Below the pieces are notes generated by a model, which saw only the letters and a list, made by a program, of their open reading frames with translations, was not told the DNA's origin and did not search any database. Shown here in pieces: positions 51,357-61,539 of a DNA stretch of 64,000 nucleotides (position 1 is its first letter; every line of letters begins with the position of its first letter). A program made the translations under genes and the position numbers. The DNA comes from Vesta saturnalis (taxonomy: Eukaryota > Arthropoda > Insecta > Coleoptera > Lampyridae), in contig JARFJB010001971.1 in NCBI GenBank assembly GCA_036346205.1, positions 1 through 64,000 on the forward strand. Reading direction: 5' to 3'.

Positions 51357-52097
51357 ATGTATAAAATAAAGAACCATATTGACGACAACAACAACAACAA
51401 CAACATGCGAGTAGTGGTTCAAACTCAAAAACTACCTATTGTAAATCTCGATGATTTAACTCGAGCTGCAAACAGCGAGATACAACGGCATGGAGAGTTA
51501 CTTCCAAACAGCGTACGCGCTATAATTTGTGGTCCTTCCAATTGTGGAAAAACAAACACCATGCTCAGTCTCCTAACTGAACCGAACGGTCTTCGTTTCA
51601 AACACGTGTATGTCTATTCAAAATCGTTGAATCAAGAAAAATATCGACTCTTGGGTGAAATTCTAGATCCCATGAAAGATATTGGTTATTATTGCTTCAG
51701 TGATAATACTGACATTATGGAACCGAGCGAGGCAAAACCCAATTCAGTGTTTATCTTCGACGATATCGCTTGCGAAAAACAAAACCATATTAGAGCGTAC
51801 TTTTCAATGGGACGTCATAATAACAATGACTGCTCCTACTTGGGTCAAACCTATACCAAAATCCCCAAACAGCTGATTAGAGATAACGCCAATTTAATAG
51901 TGCTCTTCGAACAGGATGATTTGAATTTGCGTCACATACATGAAGATCATATCGCACCAATTGTAAGCATGCAATTGTTTCGAGACATGTGCTCAGAGAG
52001 TTGGCGAAATCGATACGGATTCCTGGTGATAAATAAAGACGCTGAAGTAGAACACGGCCGTTTTAGGAAAGGCTTCGATCAGTATATAATACCATAG
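51357..52097 (+). CDS. A32/FtsK-HerA-type DNA packaging ATPase (intact)
   Basis: An uninterrupted frame of 246 codons. The ATG at 51403 (MRVVVQTQKLPIVNLDDLTR) is probably the true start, because the residues before it are a translated (CAA)n run (Asn/Asp stretch). Walker A is CGPSNCGKTNTM (about residue 60), Walker B is SVFIFDDIAC (about residue 138), and YLGQTYTKIPKQLIRDNANL is the usual sensor region. This enzyme pumps the genome into capsids in Polintons, adenovirus-like and large DNA viruses. The gene lies directly after the major capsid gene. It is one of few intact genes here; both Walker residues (Lys-Thr, Asp-Asp) are present. Confidence 0.93.
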   Translation: MYKIKNHIDDNNNNNNMRVVVQTQKLPIVNLDDLTRAANSEIQRHGELLPNSVRAIICGPSNCGKTNTMLSLLTEPNGLRFKHVYVYSKSLNQEKYRLLGEILDPMKDIGYYCFSDNTDIMEPSEAKPNSVFIFDDIACEKQNHIRAYFSMGRHNNNDCSYLGQTYTKIPKQLIRDNANLIVLFEQDDLNLRHIHEDHIAPIVSMQLFRDMCSESWRNRYGFLVINKDAEVEHGRFRKGFDQYIIP

Positions 52098-52244
52098 CAG
52101 TATCGTTAAAATATCATTTGGGAAAAAACAGCCTACAAGTAAACAACCCCCGTTTCAACAGGGTACATAACAGACCTGTTTTAAACAGAGCTATTTATTT
52201 ACCTGTTAGACCTGTTTTATCTGTTTTATTGCTGATCCGCACCG

Positions 52245-53135
52245 ATGGACAACGAAAGATTAGCGTTGACAAAACGTATAATTCAAGTTCGTAAAGCTAT
52301 ACAGCAAAAATATGATCATCTTAAGGAGGATCGATTTACTAAAGAGGCAAATTCCACTAAAACTTACAAACCACTCATTGAACCACTTGCAAACATTGCA
52401 AAGAAAATCGAACCGCTAGTAAAGACGGAGCCGGAGGATGCTGAGGAGGAGGAGGTATTCACAAAACCGTCACCAAAACGTCATTCCTTCCCTATCAAAA
52501 AGAAAAGGTCGCCGATTCAGCAGTATGGTACCACACCCTCAATACCTTATCATTTGCGAGGAATTAACAAACGAAGATCATCTTCTTTTAGTAGTAGTAG
52601 TAATTATGTTAGTCCATTCGCACAACTTCCGTATTTTCAAAGAAATCCTCTGCGTCAAGAGACACCATCGTTCCTCGAGACTAATGTGATTGGAGAAATT
52701 ACACCCCAAGTGGAAGAAGAAGAACATGTAGCGAATACCACCGATTCTATTTCGCTCAATACCTCTGCATCGAGAGAATTTCTGGAACAATATGATCCAT
52801 TACCACGAATATACATAGAACGCATGCTAAGCGATGCACCGAATGCAATTGATACCACTTATGGAGTTCTTTACGACATTTCCAGCGATAAGTGGGCAAT
52901 TGGCAAGACACCGGTAAAGATAGACGGAAAGGATTTGATTATTAAGGGAGTTTGGTATAATGGTACGAGCGGTCTCTATGATCTAATAATAATGAATGAA
53001 CCAGACAAACGTCTAATAACTAGCGAAGACGAGACGAACTATACACAAATCTTAATTGCAACTAATGCAGCTCGTCGTGATAACAACCCGGATGAACAAT
53101 TGAAAGGTACACGTGCCAAAAATATACAGGGATAA
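52245..53135 (+). CDS. Polinton late protein with DUF8207-like C-terminal domain
   Basis: 296 codons, intact, from ATG 52245 (MDNERLALTKRIIQVRKAIQ). The N-terminal third is a charged helix, the middle is Ser/Pro/Lys-rich and disordered (PSPKRHSFPIKKKRSPIQQY), and residues about 200-260 read TTYGVLYDISSDKWAIGKTP, ITIKGVWYNGTSGLYDLIIM-like. The 'xIGxxxVxIDGxDLxIxGxxYxGTxGLYxLL' pattern is typical of a domain found in Polinton and Polinton-derived insect proteins. The coding pattern appears to continue after the stop in another frame (53156-53400: EIGRPVEYKYWNNVHELIQD), so the stop may come from a one-base shift. Role: probably structural; exact function unknown. Confidence 0.7.
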   Translation: MDNERLALTKRIIQVRKAIQQKYDHLKEDRFTKEANSTKTYKPLIEPLANIAKKIEPLVKTEPEDAEEEEVFTKPSPKRHSFPIKKKRSPIQQYGTTPSIPYHLRGINKRRSSSFSSSSNYVSPFAQLPYFQRNPLRQETPSFLETNVIGEITPQVEEEEHVANTTDSISLNTSASREFLEQYDPLPRIYIERMLSDAPNAIDTTYGVLYDISSDKWAIGKTPVKIDGKDLIIKGVWYNGTSGLYDLIIMNEPDKRLITSEDETNYTQILIATNAARRDNNPDEQLKGTRAKNIQG

Positions 53136-53155
53136 TTAAACCCTTACTGGAGAAG

Positions 53156-53443
53156 GTGGAGGTGAAGGAGAAAAGGGGTGAAGTTACAATATTCAAAGAA
53201 ATTGGACGACCAGTTGAATACAAATACTGGAACAACGTGCATGAATTGATTCAAGATTTGGAGGTCCTGTGGGCTGAAAAATGGCCGGTAATACTGGACT
53301 CGTTAATGATATCATATCAGTCGTGGAAGAACTATACGAAGATGGATATATTGAGAAACCCTCCGAAAACTTTTTTAGTCAACTATAGTTCGCGCAATGA
53401 TGGACAAGTTTGGACGCTCTCATGTTCACGCTCAATTCCATAA
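53156..53443 (+). pseudogene. Displaced C-terminal continuation of the preceding late protein
   Basis: Reads MEVKEKRGEVTIFKEIGRPV and EYKYWNNVHELIQDLEVLWA; in relatives this 'PVEYxYWNxxxELxxRLxxL' segment is the C-terminus of the DUF8207-like protein, ending in a short helical region here visible in yet another frame (SVVEELYEDGYI, about 53310). The ORF's own end (after 53300) is out of frame. So one gene, 52245 to about 53390, is broken by two single-base shifts. Confidence 0.55.
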
Positions 53444-53786
53444 ACTGCTAAAATCGCAATTCTCCATTACCGACGATAAGTTTAATGTCGAAAATAAGCG
53501 TTTAACTAATGTAGCCGATCCCATCGAACCTCAAGACGCGCTAACCTTACAGCACTATCAACTGACGAGGTTCCATTTAAATGGGAACCGCTTAAGAGCG
53601 GTAGCCGATCCTCAAGAAGACTCCGATGCCATAAATAAAGGTTACCTCGAGTTTTGTCTTCAGTTAGTGACGTCGCTTATAGATGATGTTCGTAATTATG
53701 TTGAGGTAGTACAAGCAGATTTAAATGCAACTAAAGAAACGTTAAGTAAAGGATGGAACGATAAGGAAGGATGGAACAAGTGGTAA
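53397..53786 (+). CDS. Fibre-like Polinton protein with two short repeats
   Basis: 129 codons, intact, from ATG 53397 (MMDKFGRSHVHAQFHKLL). Two repeats, KRLTNVADPIEPQDALTLQH and NRLRAVADPQEDSDAINKGY, have the N-V-ADP...DA pattern seen in phage and adenovirus-like fibre shaft/needle segments and in a small arthropod Polinton protein. The C-terminus (DVRNYVEVVQADLNATKETL) looks coiled coil. A trimeric spike or fibre attached to the penton-like protein is a reasonable but unproven role. Its last codons overlap the start of the integrase. Confidence 0.6.
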   Translation: MMDKFGRSHVHAQFHKLLKSQFSITDDKFNVENKRLTNVADPIEPQDALTLQHYQLTRFHLNGNRLRAVADPQEDSDAINKGYLEFCLQLVTSLIDDVRNYVEVVQADLNATKETLSKGWNDKEGWNKW

Positions 53787-54668
53787 ACGAGTTGCATAAA
53801 CCGGCACGCAAAATTTCCCTCGTAGACGCACTATTATTAAAGGATTCGATGATCTATGGCAAGCCGATTTAGCTGAATTTATACCTTACTCCAAACAGAA
53901 TAAGGGCTACAGATACATCCTGGTAGTTATCGACTGTTTCTCTAAATACCTATGGACGAGAGGTTTGAAGACGAAGACGGGGGTAGAAGTTATGAAAGCT
54001 ATGCAAACCATTTTTAAAGAACGGACTCCCAAAAATCTGCAAACAGATGCTGGAAAAGAGTTCTACAATAAGCATTTCGCTAACCTGATGATAAAACATA
54101 ACATTAATCACTATTCCACCTACAGCACTAAAAAGGCTAGCATAGCAGAAAGAGTGATTAGGACAATCAAGAATACCCTGTATAAAAAATTTGGGGTGCA
54201 TGGAAAATACGTATGGATTGGTCCACTTCTCGAAGAAGTGACGACAGAGTACAATAACCGTAAACATCGAACGATCGGAATGAAACCTAGCGAAGTAAAT
54301 GCTAACACAAAGCTTAATGTATATTCGAATCTGAAAATCTTTAATAAAAACCATCGGTTCATGGTGGGTGACATAGTCCGCATTAGTAAATTTAAAAGCA
54401 TCTTTGATAAAGGTTATATACCAAACTGGTCTAGTGAACTTTTCAAGATTGTTAAAGTACGCGTAACCAATCCGGTCACGTACTTGCTAGAAGACATGAA
54501 AGATACACCTATACTAGGTGGATTTTATGGACAGGAACTGCAAAAGCTAAATATCCGGATGTGTACTTGGTGGAAAAGGTCATTCGACGTAAGAAGAATA
54601 AAGTGTACGTGAAATGGTTGGGATTAAACGAATACTCGTGGATCGACGATGACAATAAAGTTTTATAA
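53771..54668 (+). pseudogene. Retrovirus-type integrase with C-terminal chromodomain, frameshifted
   Basis: Probable start ATG 53771 (MEQVVNELHKPARK); a shift near 53810 leads to the main frame. Catalytic DDE: Asp in DDLWQADLAEF (about 53860), Asp in LQTDAGKEF (about 54048) and Glu in SIAERVIRT (about 54150), with 33 residues between the last two. TTEYNNRKHRTIGMKPSEVN and the SH3-like PNWSSELFKIVKVRVTNPVT follow. Near 54560 a second shift moves the reading into a chromodomain (YLVEKVIRRKKNKVYVKWLG...YSWID) ending at TAA 54666. The enzyme inserts Polintons into host DNA; the chromodomain probably targets histone marks. All catalytic residues are kept, but the gene is broken at both ends. Confidence 0.92.
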
Positions 54669-54757
54669 GCATATTATTGTTAACTACTTAACTAGAAATA
54701 AAACTCAAATTTATAAGCAATAGAGGATTGTATAATAAGCTCATTTGTATTTCAATA

Positions 54758-54865
54758 ATGCCGGTAAAAACAACAAGCAGTTTGGAACACTTAAATTACT
54801 GTAGAAAGCATCACTATTGGTTTAATAACGGATATAAATGTCCGGCTTGTATAGGTATCGACTAA
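54758..54865 (+). CDS. Small Cys/His protein (35 aa), possible zinc knuckle
   Basis: ATG-to-TAA frame MPVKTTSSLEHLNYCRKHHY then ...KCPACIGID. The C-x2-H-H...C-x2-C spacing could bind zinc. It sits between the convergent integrase and minus-strand genes, with ATTAAA/AATAAA-like signals around. Too short for the ORF finder; no family recognised. Confidence 0.35.
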   Translation: MPVKTTSSLEHLNYCRKHHYWFNNGYKCPACIGID

Positions 54866-55107
54866 TATGAATAATAAATTATTGTAATATAGTGTACTTA
54901 AGGTACAGACTAAATAGGATGTAATTTCTGTAAGAAAATAATAATAAAAGACAAATTGTAATTTATTTTTTATTAATAAAACATACTGATATATACATAA
55001 TTTTTTGTTTAATCTATCTAATTATCTTATGTATTAGATCTAAAGTGTCTTGTAGTCCTCAAACTTAACTGATGGCCATTTCCCAGAGTCAGGTCCGCTT
55101 GTCCAAC

Positions 55108-55728
55108 CTAACCGTTCGCCTTCCGACCTTTTTCAACGTTTTCCAGAATCCAGTTGTATATTGTGAAATGTTCATAATTTTTTGACGGTTCAAAAGTGTA
55201 TTTAAAGTTTTGCTCATTAATTACATCGATATATAGCTTAAGTGATTTACAGTTAGCATAATAAGCAGCAGTTGAAATAAATTCGTTAGTAGCCCAAGTA
55301 ATGTCATGATAATGTTTCTTAATATTTTCGATACTATATTGTACTTTAGGTGTAAAGCAATTATCATTATCGTTTAGCAAGTTACATACATATCTTTTAA
55401 AAGAAATTTTTAAATTTAAGGAAACATAAATTTGACCAATTACATTTTCTAATTCTATATCAGTTATAAAATCTTTTCTACACAAACTTCTAATAACATT
55501 TTAATATAACGGTCTAACTTAACCTTTACGTTAAATAATGTGTTAATCGTATCGATACACGCTCCATCTGCATTCTCAGCATACCACTTAAAGCATTCAT
55601 CAGGTATTACAATGTTCTGAAGTATGTTAGCAACTAGAATATAAACCTCTATAGAACCCTTCCCCATTAAGGCATGCTTCAAAATTTCTTATAAATTTCT
55701 TGCGAGGAATGTGCAATTCCTCATCCAT
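55108..55728 (-). pseudogene. Unknown minus-strand Polinton gene, frameshifted
   Basis: Starts at ATG 55728 (MDEELHIPRKKFIRNFEACL), shifts frame near 55660, continues IEVYILVANILQNIVIPDEC and ADGACIDTINTLFNVKVKLD, then overlaps into 55485-55108 (FKRYVCNLLNDNDNCFTPKV, then TWATNEFISTAAYYANCKSL). About 205 residues, mostly helical, with scattered Cys. It is convergent with the integrase and lies just downstream of the polymerase on the same strand. I do not recognise the family. Confidence 0.55.
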
Positions 55729-55802
55729 TTTTTTAGAGATTGTTGATTACTCATTTTATGATTTCTACAACAACAAAAGAAAAGTATAAGATCATGTAAC
55801 AT

Positions 55803-58800
55803 TAAATCCCCAAGGACGAGTATCAGTTAACCCAAAATGTATTAACCTTTTATTATCATAAGGACTAAGAACCACCTTATTTTGTTTTATTGTAAACACC
55901 GAATGTTTTTGATCTTATAAGACGCTGGTGACGCTTTACAATGTTATAGTCGAACAGAGCCCTTTTATAATCATCTAATGTAACTTGTCTGACACTAGCC
56001 GATGTAGAACCTTTGGACTTCTTTACAACTTTGTGTTGGTTAACAGAGTATGCATACATTTTTGAGCGTAAACCAACAAACTCTAACATAATTTTACCGT
56101 GATTTTCATCTTTCATTAAGCCTGGCACTTTTTTGTTAACTAATGGAATGTTATAAACGTTATCGGGATCATAGTCTGAGGTATCAAATCTATTAATATC
56201 CTCTTTCATACTCTGATATATGTCGGTACAGAGAAGGCATACACAAGACTGTCTGTATCCGTATACAAGAGTTTGGCATTATTTTTAAATTTCTTTAAAA
56301 TATAATTATAATGAAAATCATATAAAAAGGTTTTTGAAACATCTAATACCGAAAATCCTGCATATATAGGTTTATTCAAAAAACTTCCAATTTGTTCATT
56401 TCTATTATAATCATGTCGTTGTCAAATATAACACAACTATGAAAATTGGGTTTGGATATAAGTGCGCGGCCAAACCACCTCCCATTTTGTGACTAAACGC
56501 ACATCCTTATATTTGCAAACATTTTCCATAAGTTTACCAAAAACGCTATTAATCATTAATTTAAAAAAGTTCTTATCAAATTCATTTTTTGATTCCTGAC
56601 TTAACATTGTGTTCAAAGCTATATATGTTTTTAACCACGCCGACTGTTTGAAACGTATAACCCGATTTACTTTAACTAGTCTTAATCCCTGCTCTAAATA
56701 CATTTTTAAATTCCTATAGTGAAGAACGTAGTTACGTTTTGGGTACAATGTGAGCAATAATTTCTTTAATTTGGATTTGGAATACGTGGCTGGGGGTATC
56801 ATGTGCTCAGGTGCCAAAGGTAGATCGCTATGGGACTCATGTAACTCTGTGGGGTAATCCAAGTCACAATCTATGATGTAACAAATGTCTGAATCGTTAG
56901 GATTATTTAATATGCATTCAATATTAGGCTCATCGATGAAAGAAAATTCCCCATATGGTAAAAATTCTTCCATTGTTCTTCCATAAAGGTTGTTAATATC
57001 ATAATAAATTAAAAAGCTCGTTGGGATACTAGAATCGTAGCTTTCACCCATGTATTTATTATTAGCTTTCGCGTAACGGTTGGAACACTGCGATACTCCT
57101 CCTCTAATACCTCTTTCGATGAACATAACCATGTCGATATCGGTAAAAAGTTCTAATCTAACTTGAGAAATTTTTAACATTGCATTAAATGCCAAACCTG
57201 GCGCTGTATAATAATAAAGAGGGTCCAGTTGATATGCGCTTAAGCAGGTTCGACGAAAATTTTCAAAAACATCCGCCAAAAGTAAAACATCTGTTTTTAG
57301 ATATAAATCCGAGTATTGACCTAACGTTTCAAGTCTAAACGTATTCCAAACATTAACGGCATGCATATAATCTTTATCCGTAATATCTTTGTTTTGAAAC
57401 TTACTAAAAAATGCAGTTTTTGGAGGTAAAGTAGTTTCATTAAGTTTATCCAAAGAATCAACATATTCATATGAAAAGACTCCCTTACAAACTAATAAAT
57501 TAAATTCATTATCACTATTACAATTTGATCGGGTAATATTTTTTTTATCATTCTCCAAATATGACAATTTCTCAATACTGTTACTCATGAACCTATAGGA
57601 GTCAATAAACCTATAGTCTATCCTTGTATTGTCTACCAATTTGGTGAAAGAAATGTATTTTTCTTTATTTAACGGTAAAAGTTTGACCTGGCCCGGAAAA
57701 CCCTTTGCCAAATCGCGAATAATAAAGTGTGAATAGTAACCACTAAGATTGTGAAACACTACAGGTATAACATGGTACACCTTAAAATTTAAATTACAAC
57801 CTCTGTGTGCCGCGGATCTATACATTCCTGTCAAATGATCGTGGTCTCTAACCTTTAATATCATCTCCCGTAAACGGTTTCCTACAAATATGACATACTA
57901 CCGCATTCTCAAAATCTTTAATCGGATCTTGTGTTAGGTTATCCATTGGTACAACCATATTAAATATATTGTTAACCCAATACGCCAAATTTAATAATTC
58001 ATTAACAAACCACGTAATACAATCCTCGCCCCTGTACAACTGAAATTTAGATAATGAGTCGTTATAAGAACATTTCAAATAATAAGCTATACTAAAGGGA
58101 ACATGTTTTTCGCATACACGTGTATTACTTCCTTCATCGTCTACCCGAGAGGATTTTTCAAGTATGCTTTCAAGGTCTGCATAAATGACGAACGGTACTT
58201 TTTCTTGATATGTGAAATGTTTAAATTCTAAAAATTTTTCATCGTCACTCATCGGTAATCTAGAAGAACACGTATTAATTTCGTGATAACGAGCTATATG
58301 CTTTTCTAAAAGAATGTTTGTAGAGAAATGATTCAGACATCGATTACAAAAAAATTGTTATGATCCCTATTGGATAGTTGCTTGGCAAACAGAGCTGACA
58401 TACTTTTTATCCAAGTAAAGTGATAAAGTGTATTATTATTACTATTAATGTAACTTGGTATACCTTCTTCTGCACCACATTTGTTATTTGAATCGCAAGG
58501 TAAAATCAGTAAATTAATTGACTCTGTTATTCATGTGGTTCTTACTTAATAAAAATGGAAACACTTTTTTACCCTTTACACAATATAAGTTAATTGAAAG
58601 GTTGTTTAACTTTTCAAATTTGCCAATGTCGTTTAATTTAATAGGAAACTGAACAGATTCATATTTTAAAATATCGCTAAAATGAGGATAACTAAAAACT
58701 CTATCGTTATGATTTTGTACTGGAAATAAAGCAGATACTATGGCCCACAAGAAACAATATTCATCATTATTTTTTACATTAACCACTGCCCGCTTCATTG

Positions 58801-59524
58801 CTATGAAATTAGGTACTTTAACATACGTCGAAACACCTCCCCTTATAGGAATGTAACTGTTAATATTAACCTTTAAGTGTAAAATTTCTTGCAATGCCCA
58901 TCCCGAACCCCTTTCCGCAAACTCTTCTAATTTTGCCTGAAGTTTATCGAATACATGCGTTTTGTACCGTTGTTCAAGATCGGTACCAACATCTATAATT
59001 TCATTTTTGGAAGCAAACGTTTTTAAGTCAAGCTCAAGGTTTTGAGGTTGAATGAAATGACAAGCTAAAACGACATTTACTTTAAGCATTGACTGTCGTA
59101 ACATTACATTAATTTTTCTCGAAAAACTTTTATAAGCACATTTCAAGAATACTAACGGATCTTTAATATTTAAATTGACTATAATACCTGTAAGTAATCT
59201 GTCATTGAAGCAAGATTGTACATCGTGCCACTGCAAGTTACTTGAACTGATTGCTACACCAGCGCTTCTTTTATCTAAAGTCTGTCTTAATTGATTTAAT
59301 TTCGCCAGATAACATTTGAGAATTGATAAATTACTTTCAAGTCTAAGGGGATTTTCATTTACAGTATACATTTGAATTTTAATAAATTTTTTCAAAGTCC
59401 TGATATTATTTCTTAACATATGAATATGCCTGGTTATTTCATCCTTAGTTTTCAATAGTTTAATAGCTTTGCGAATTACCTTAATTAATTCACTACTTGT
59501 AACAGAAACCGAATTTATATTCAT
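55803..59524 (-). pseudogene. Protein-primed family B DNA polymerase (pPolB), frameshifted
   Basis: Start ATG 59524. Order along the protein: a helical N-terminus (336 codons to 58514) with VPNFIAMKRAVVNVKNNDEY and CFLWAIVSALFP; a Cys/His finger (CNRCLNHFSTN, about 58340, other frame); exonuclease motif I PFVIYADLESILEK; DHDHLTGMYRSAAHRGCNL; exo II FHNLSGYYSHFII; exo III YLKTDVLLLADVFENFRRTC; GIRGGVSQ; polymerase motif A YYDINNLYG; motif B KNFFKLMINSVFGKLMEN; motif C LLYTDTDSLVYAF (about 56270, other frame); and GKIMLEFVGLRSKMYAY. This is the Polinton replicative polymerase. At least four frameshifts break it. The usual Asp of exo II (GYDSHF) is Tyr here, so proofreading would be lost even in an intact frame. 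Ends at a stop near 55803. Confidence 0.93.
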
Positions 59525-60004
59525 ATTAATTATTTTAACTGCTTATTTACCTTAGAAGCTATAATATTCAATGTAAACAAATATTATTTAAATTCACACA
59601 GACACACACGAACAATTTTAAAAAATCAGCGTAACTGGGGAGTGACCGTTTTGTTAAGTATTTTCAGACTACAAAACACTTTAGAACTATTACAAAGACA
59701 ATTGTCGGAAGGTAATCGCTCTTTAACTTTAAGCTGCGATATCTGCCATCTTACCGTACATCATCGGTTTATATACCTTCTCAAGTTAACGATAGAGGGT
59801 ACAATAACCCGATGGTCAACGAGTTTATGGAACATTGATGTCCTTCAAAAGATAAGAAATAGAGCATGGTTATAAAATAGTAAGGCGCATAAGACAATAT
59901 ATATAATGAACCAAGGCCGCCTTTCAATATCGTAAAAGATTGACAACCAAAGCGCTTAAAGTTACCTTGACATTTTTTGGGCATTTCCCGTAGGGTGAAT
60001 GACC
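59525..60004. other. Right-hand end region of the Polinton, no gene
   Basis: Presumed upstream region of the minus-strand polymerase. The plus ORF 59642-59875 and minus ORF 59781-60029 show no motif. A search by eye for inverted matches with 45456-46150 found none. Confidence 0.45.
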
Positions 60005-60600
60005 CCCAAAAATTGCCAAAAATTGCCAAACAATGTAATTTGACACCCCAAAATTACCAAAAAAAATGTAATTTGACACCCCCAAAATTACAAAAAAAAA
60101 TGTAATTTGACACCCCCAAAATTACAAAAAAATGTAATTTGACACCCCCAAAATTACCAAAAAATGTAATTTGACACCTCCCAAAAATTGCCTGAAAAAT
60201 GTAATTTGACGCCCTCAAAGTTACCAAAAAATGTAATTTGACACCTCCCAAAAATTGCCTGAAAAATGTAATTTGACGCCCTCAAAAATTGCCAAAAATT
60301 GTAATTTGACACCCTCAAAAATTGCGTGAAAATGCAATTTGACACCCCTACAAAATTACCAAAAAATGTAATTTGACACCTCCGAAAATTGCAACATAAA
60401 ATGTAATTTGACACCTCCAAAAATTATCGAAAAAATGTAATTTGACACCCCCACAAAATTGTGGAAAAATGTAAATTTGACAACCCCCGAAATTGCCATG
60501 AAATGTAATTTGACACACCTCAAAAATTACCTCAATATAATGTAATATGACACCCTCCAAAAATTAAAGAAAATTGCCAACAATTAAAGTTTGACATCCA
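60005..60600. repeat. Minisatellite, about 16 units of 33-36 bp
   Basis: Unit core TGTAATTTGACACCCCCAAA followed by AATTRCC and a short A-run. Units vary at the CCCCC/CCTCC/GCCCTC position and in A-run length; a pair of units (60160-60215) repeats at 60230-60290, giving local higher-order structure. Minus-strand ORFs here (GGVKLHFFGNF-like peptides) are translation of the repeat and not genes. Confidence 0.95.
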
Positions 60601-60853
60601 ATTGATTATACTAGCTGTTTTGTATTTTGCTACTAATTTTATAGATCACATAATTACCTTGGGTTAGTCCCTTAACCTTATTTAAGTTAACGAACTACTC
60701 TCACATATGTTGGTTCATTACCCTTATCATTTTCGCTTGTTTTGCCAACGTTAACAAAACCTACACCTATATATACGTTTAACATTGCACTTCTTATTCA
60801 GTTATTATATGTACATCTACATTGCAATAACACGTATACATATATACATTACA
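60601..60853. other. Putative promoter/5' region of the gene at 60854
   Basis: AT-rich, with 'ctatatatacg' near 60767-60777 that could serve as a TATA box about 80 bp before the ATG at 60854. No other feature. Confidence 0.3.
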
Positions 60854-61467
60854 ATGGCGTCATTATGCAAAAAAACGAAATTGAGCTTAAAAAAGAAAAA
60901 TAACGAAAAACCACAAATACTGCAGCACTTGCTGGTGCAGCCAGCTAGTAGTACTGCTGTATCACTACCGCAGGCACTACCACCATTATCATCACCTGCA
61001 GATATTCCTGTGATAAGTATCCGGGACAGTGATATCGAAGAAGATTTTGCACGCTACTTCGAAAAGTAAGTAACTTATTTCTTAATTTATGTATGATGAT
61101 TGCATTATTAATGTGATTCATTTTCCACTTACAGTTCACTCCTGTTACTACCGCGGTAGCATCGCCGGGGTGGATGCGTGGGGGTAAAAACCTCTTGCTG
61201 CTCGACATGCCTTCGCAAGGGCACCAACTCCCTGAGACGTGTCAACTCCCCGAGCCCGCGGTAAGGCCACATCATCTGCGGGAAACAAATTTGGAGTGGC
61301 TGCGTGATTTCTGCATTTCGAACCAAGATCGTGTGGCTGAACTTAGGAATCGTGTGGCCCGGCTAACTAAGGAGTTAGCTGAGGCCTCGGACGAGTTGGC
61401 ATCGACCGAAAAAACTGGTCGGAATGCAGAACTAGTGTTTCGTGCCTTGGACAATATGGATCCTTAG
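60854..61467 (+). CDS. Possible two-exon gene of unknown function
   Basis: Exon 1 from ATG 60854 (MASLCKKTKLSLKKKNNEKP) ends DSDIEEDFARYFE at 61065, followed by a textbook intron (gtaagt ... ttccacttacag, 61066-61134, 69 bp). Exon 2 is open from the acceptor to TAG at 61467, reading FTPVTTAVASPGW, LRETNLEWLRDFCISNQDRV and a heptad-like coiled coil (ELRNRVARLTKELAEASDEL). But exon 1 leaves phase 2 while the open frame of exon 2 needs phase 0, so a one-base error or mutation is implied. A basic-Pro-rich N-terminus, acidic motif and coiled-coil tail suggest a small transposon-encoded DNA-binding or regulatory protein; family not recognised. AATAAA at about 61546 may end it. Confidence 0.5.
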
Positions 61468-61539
61468 AGTGTTAGGTGTAGTTTAGTGTAGTTTAGTTTT
61501 TTTATTATTTTTTCTAAAGTAGTTTTAATTGTTGTTATT

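Larger units (their letters stand above)
45950..59900 (+). mobile_element. Maverick/Polinton (adintovirus-like) endogenous element, decayed
   Basis: The block contains the full Polinton hallmark set: protein-primed DNA polymerase B, retrovirus-type integrase with chromodomain, A32-like packaging ATPase, adenain-type cysteine protease, penton-like minor and double-jelly-roll-like major capsid proteins, plus a phospholipase A2 protein. Capsid, packaging and integrase genes are on the plus strand; the polymerase and one other gene converge on the minus strand. Its length (about 14 kb) fits the 15-20 kb of the group. I could not identify terminal inverted repeats or the 6-bp target duplication, so both limits are estimates from the outermost genes. 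Confidence 0.93.

Noticed and set aside
60054..60560. Three minus-strand ORFs with repeated VKLHFF peptides as a repeat protein
   Set aside because: They translate the 33-36 bp minisatellite, in changing frames, with no start context or flanking gene signals.
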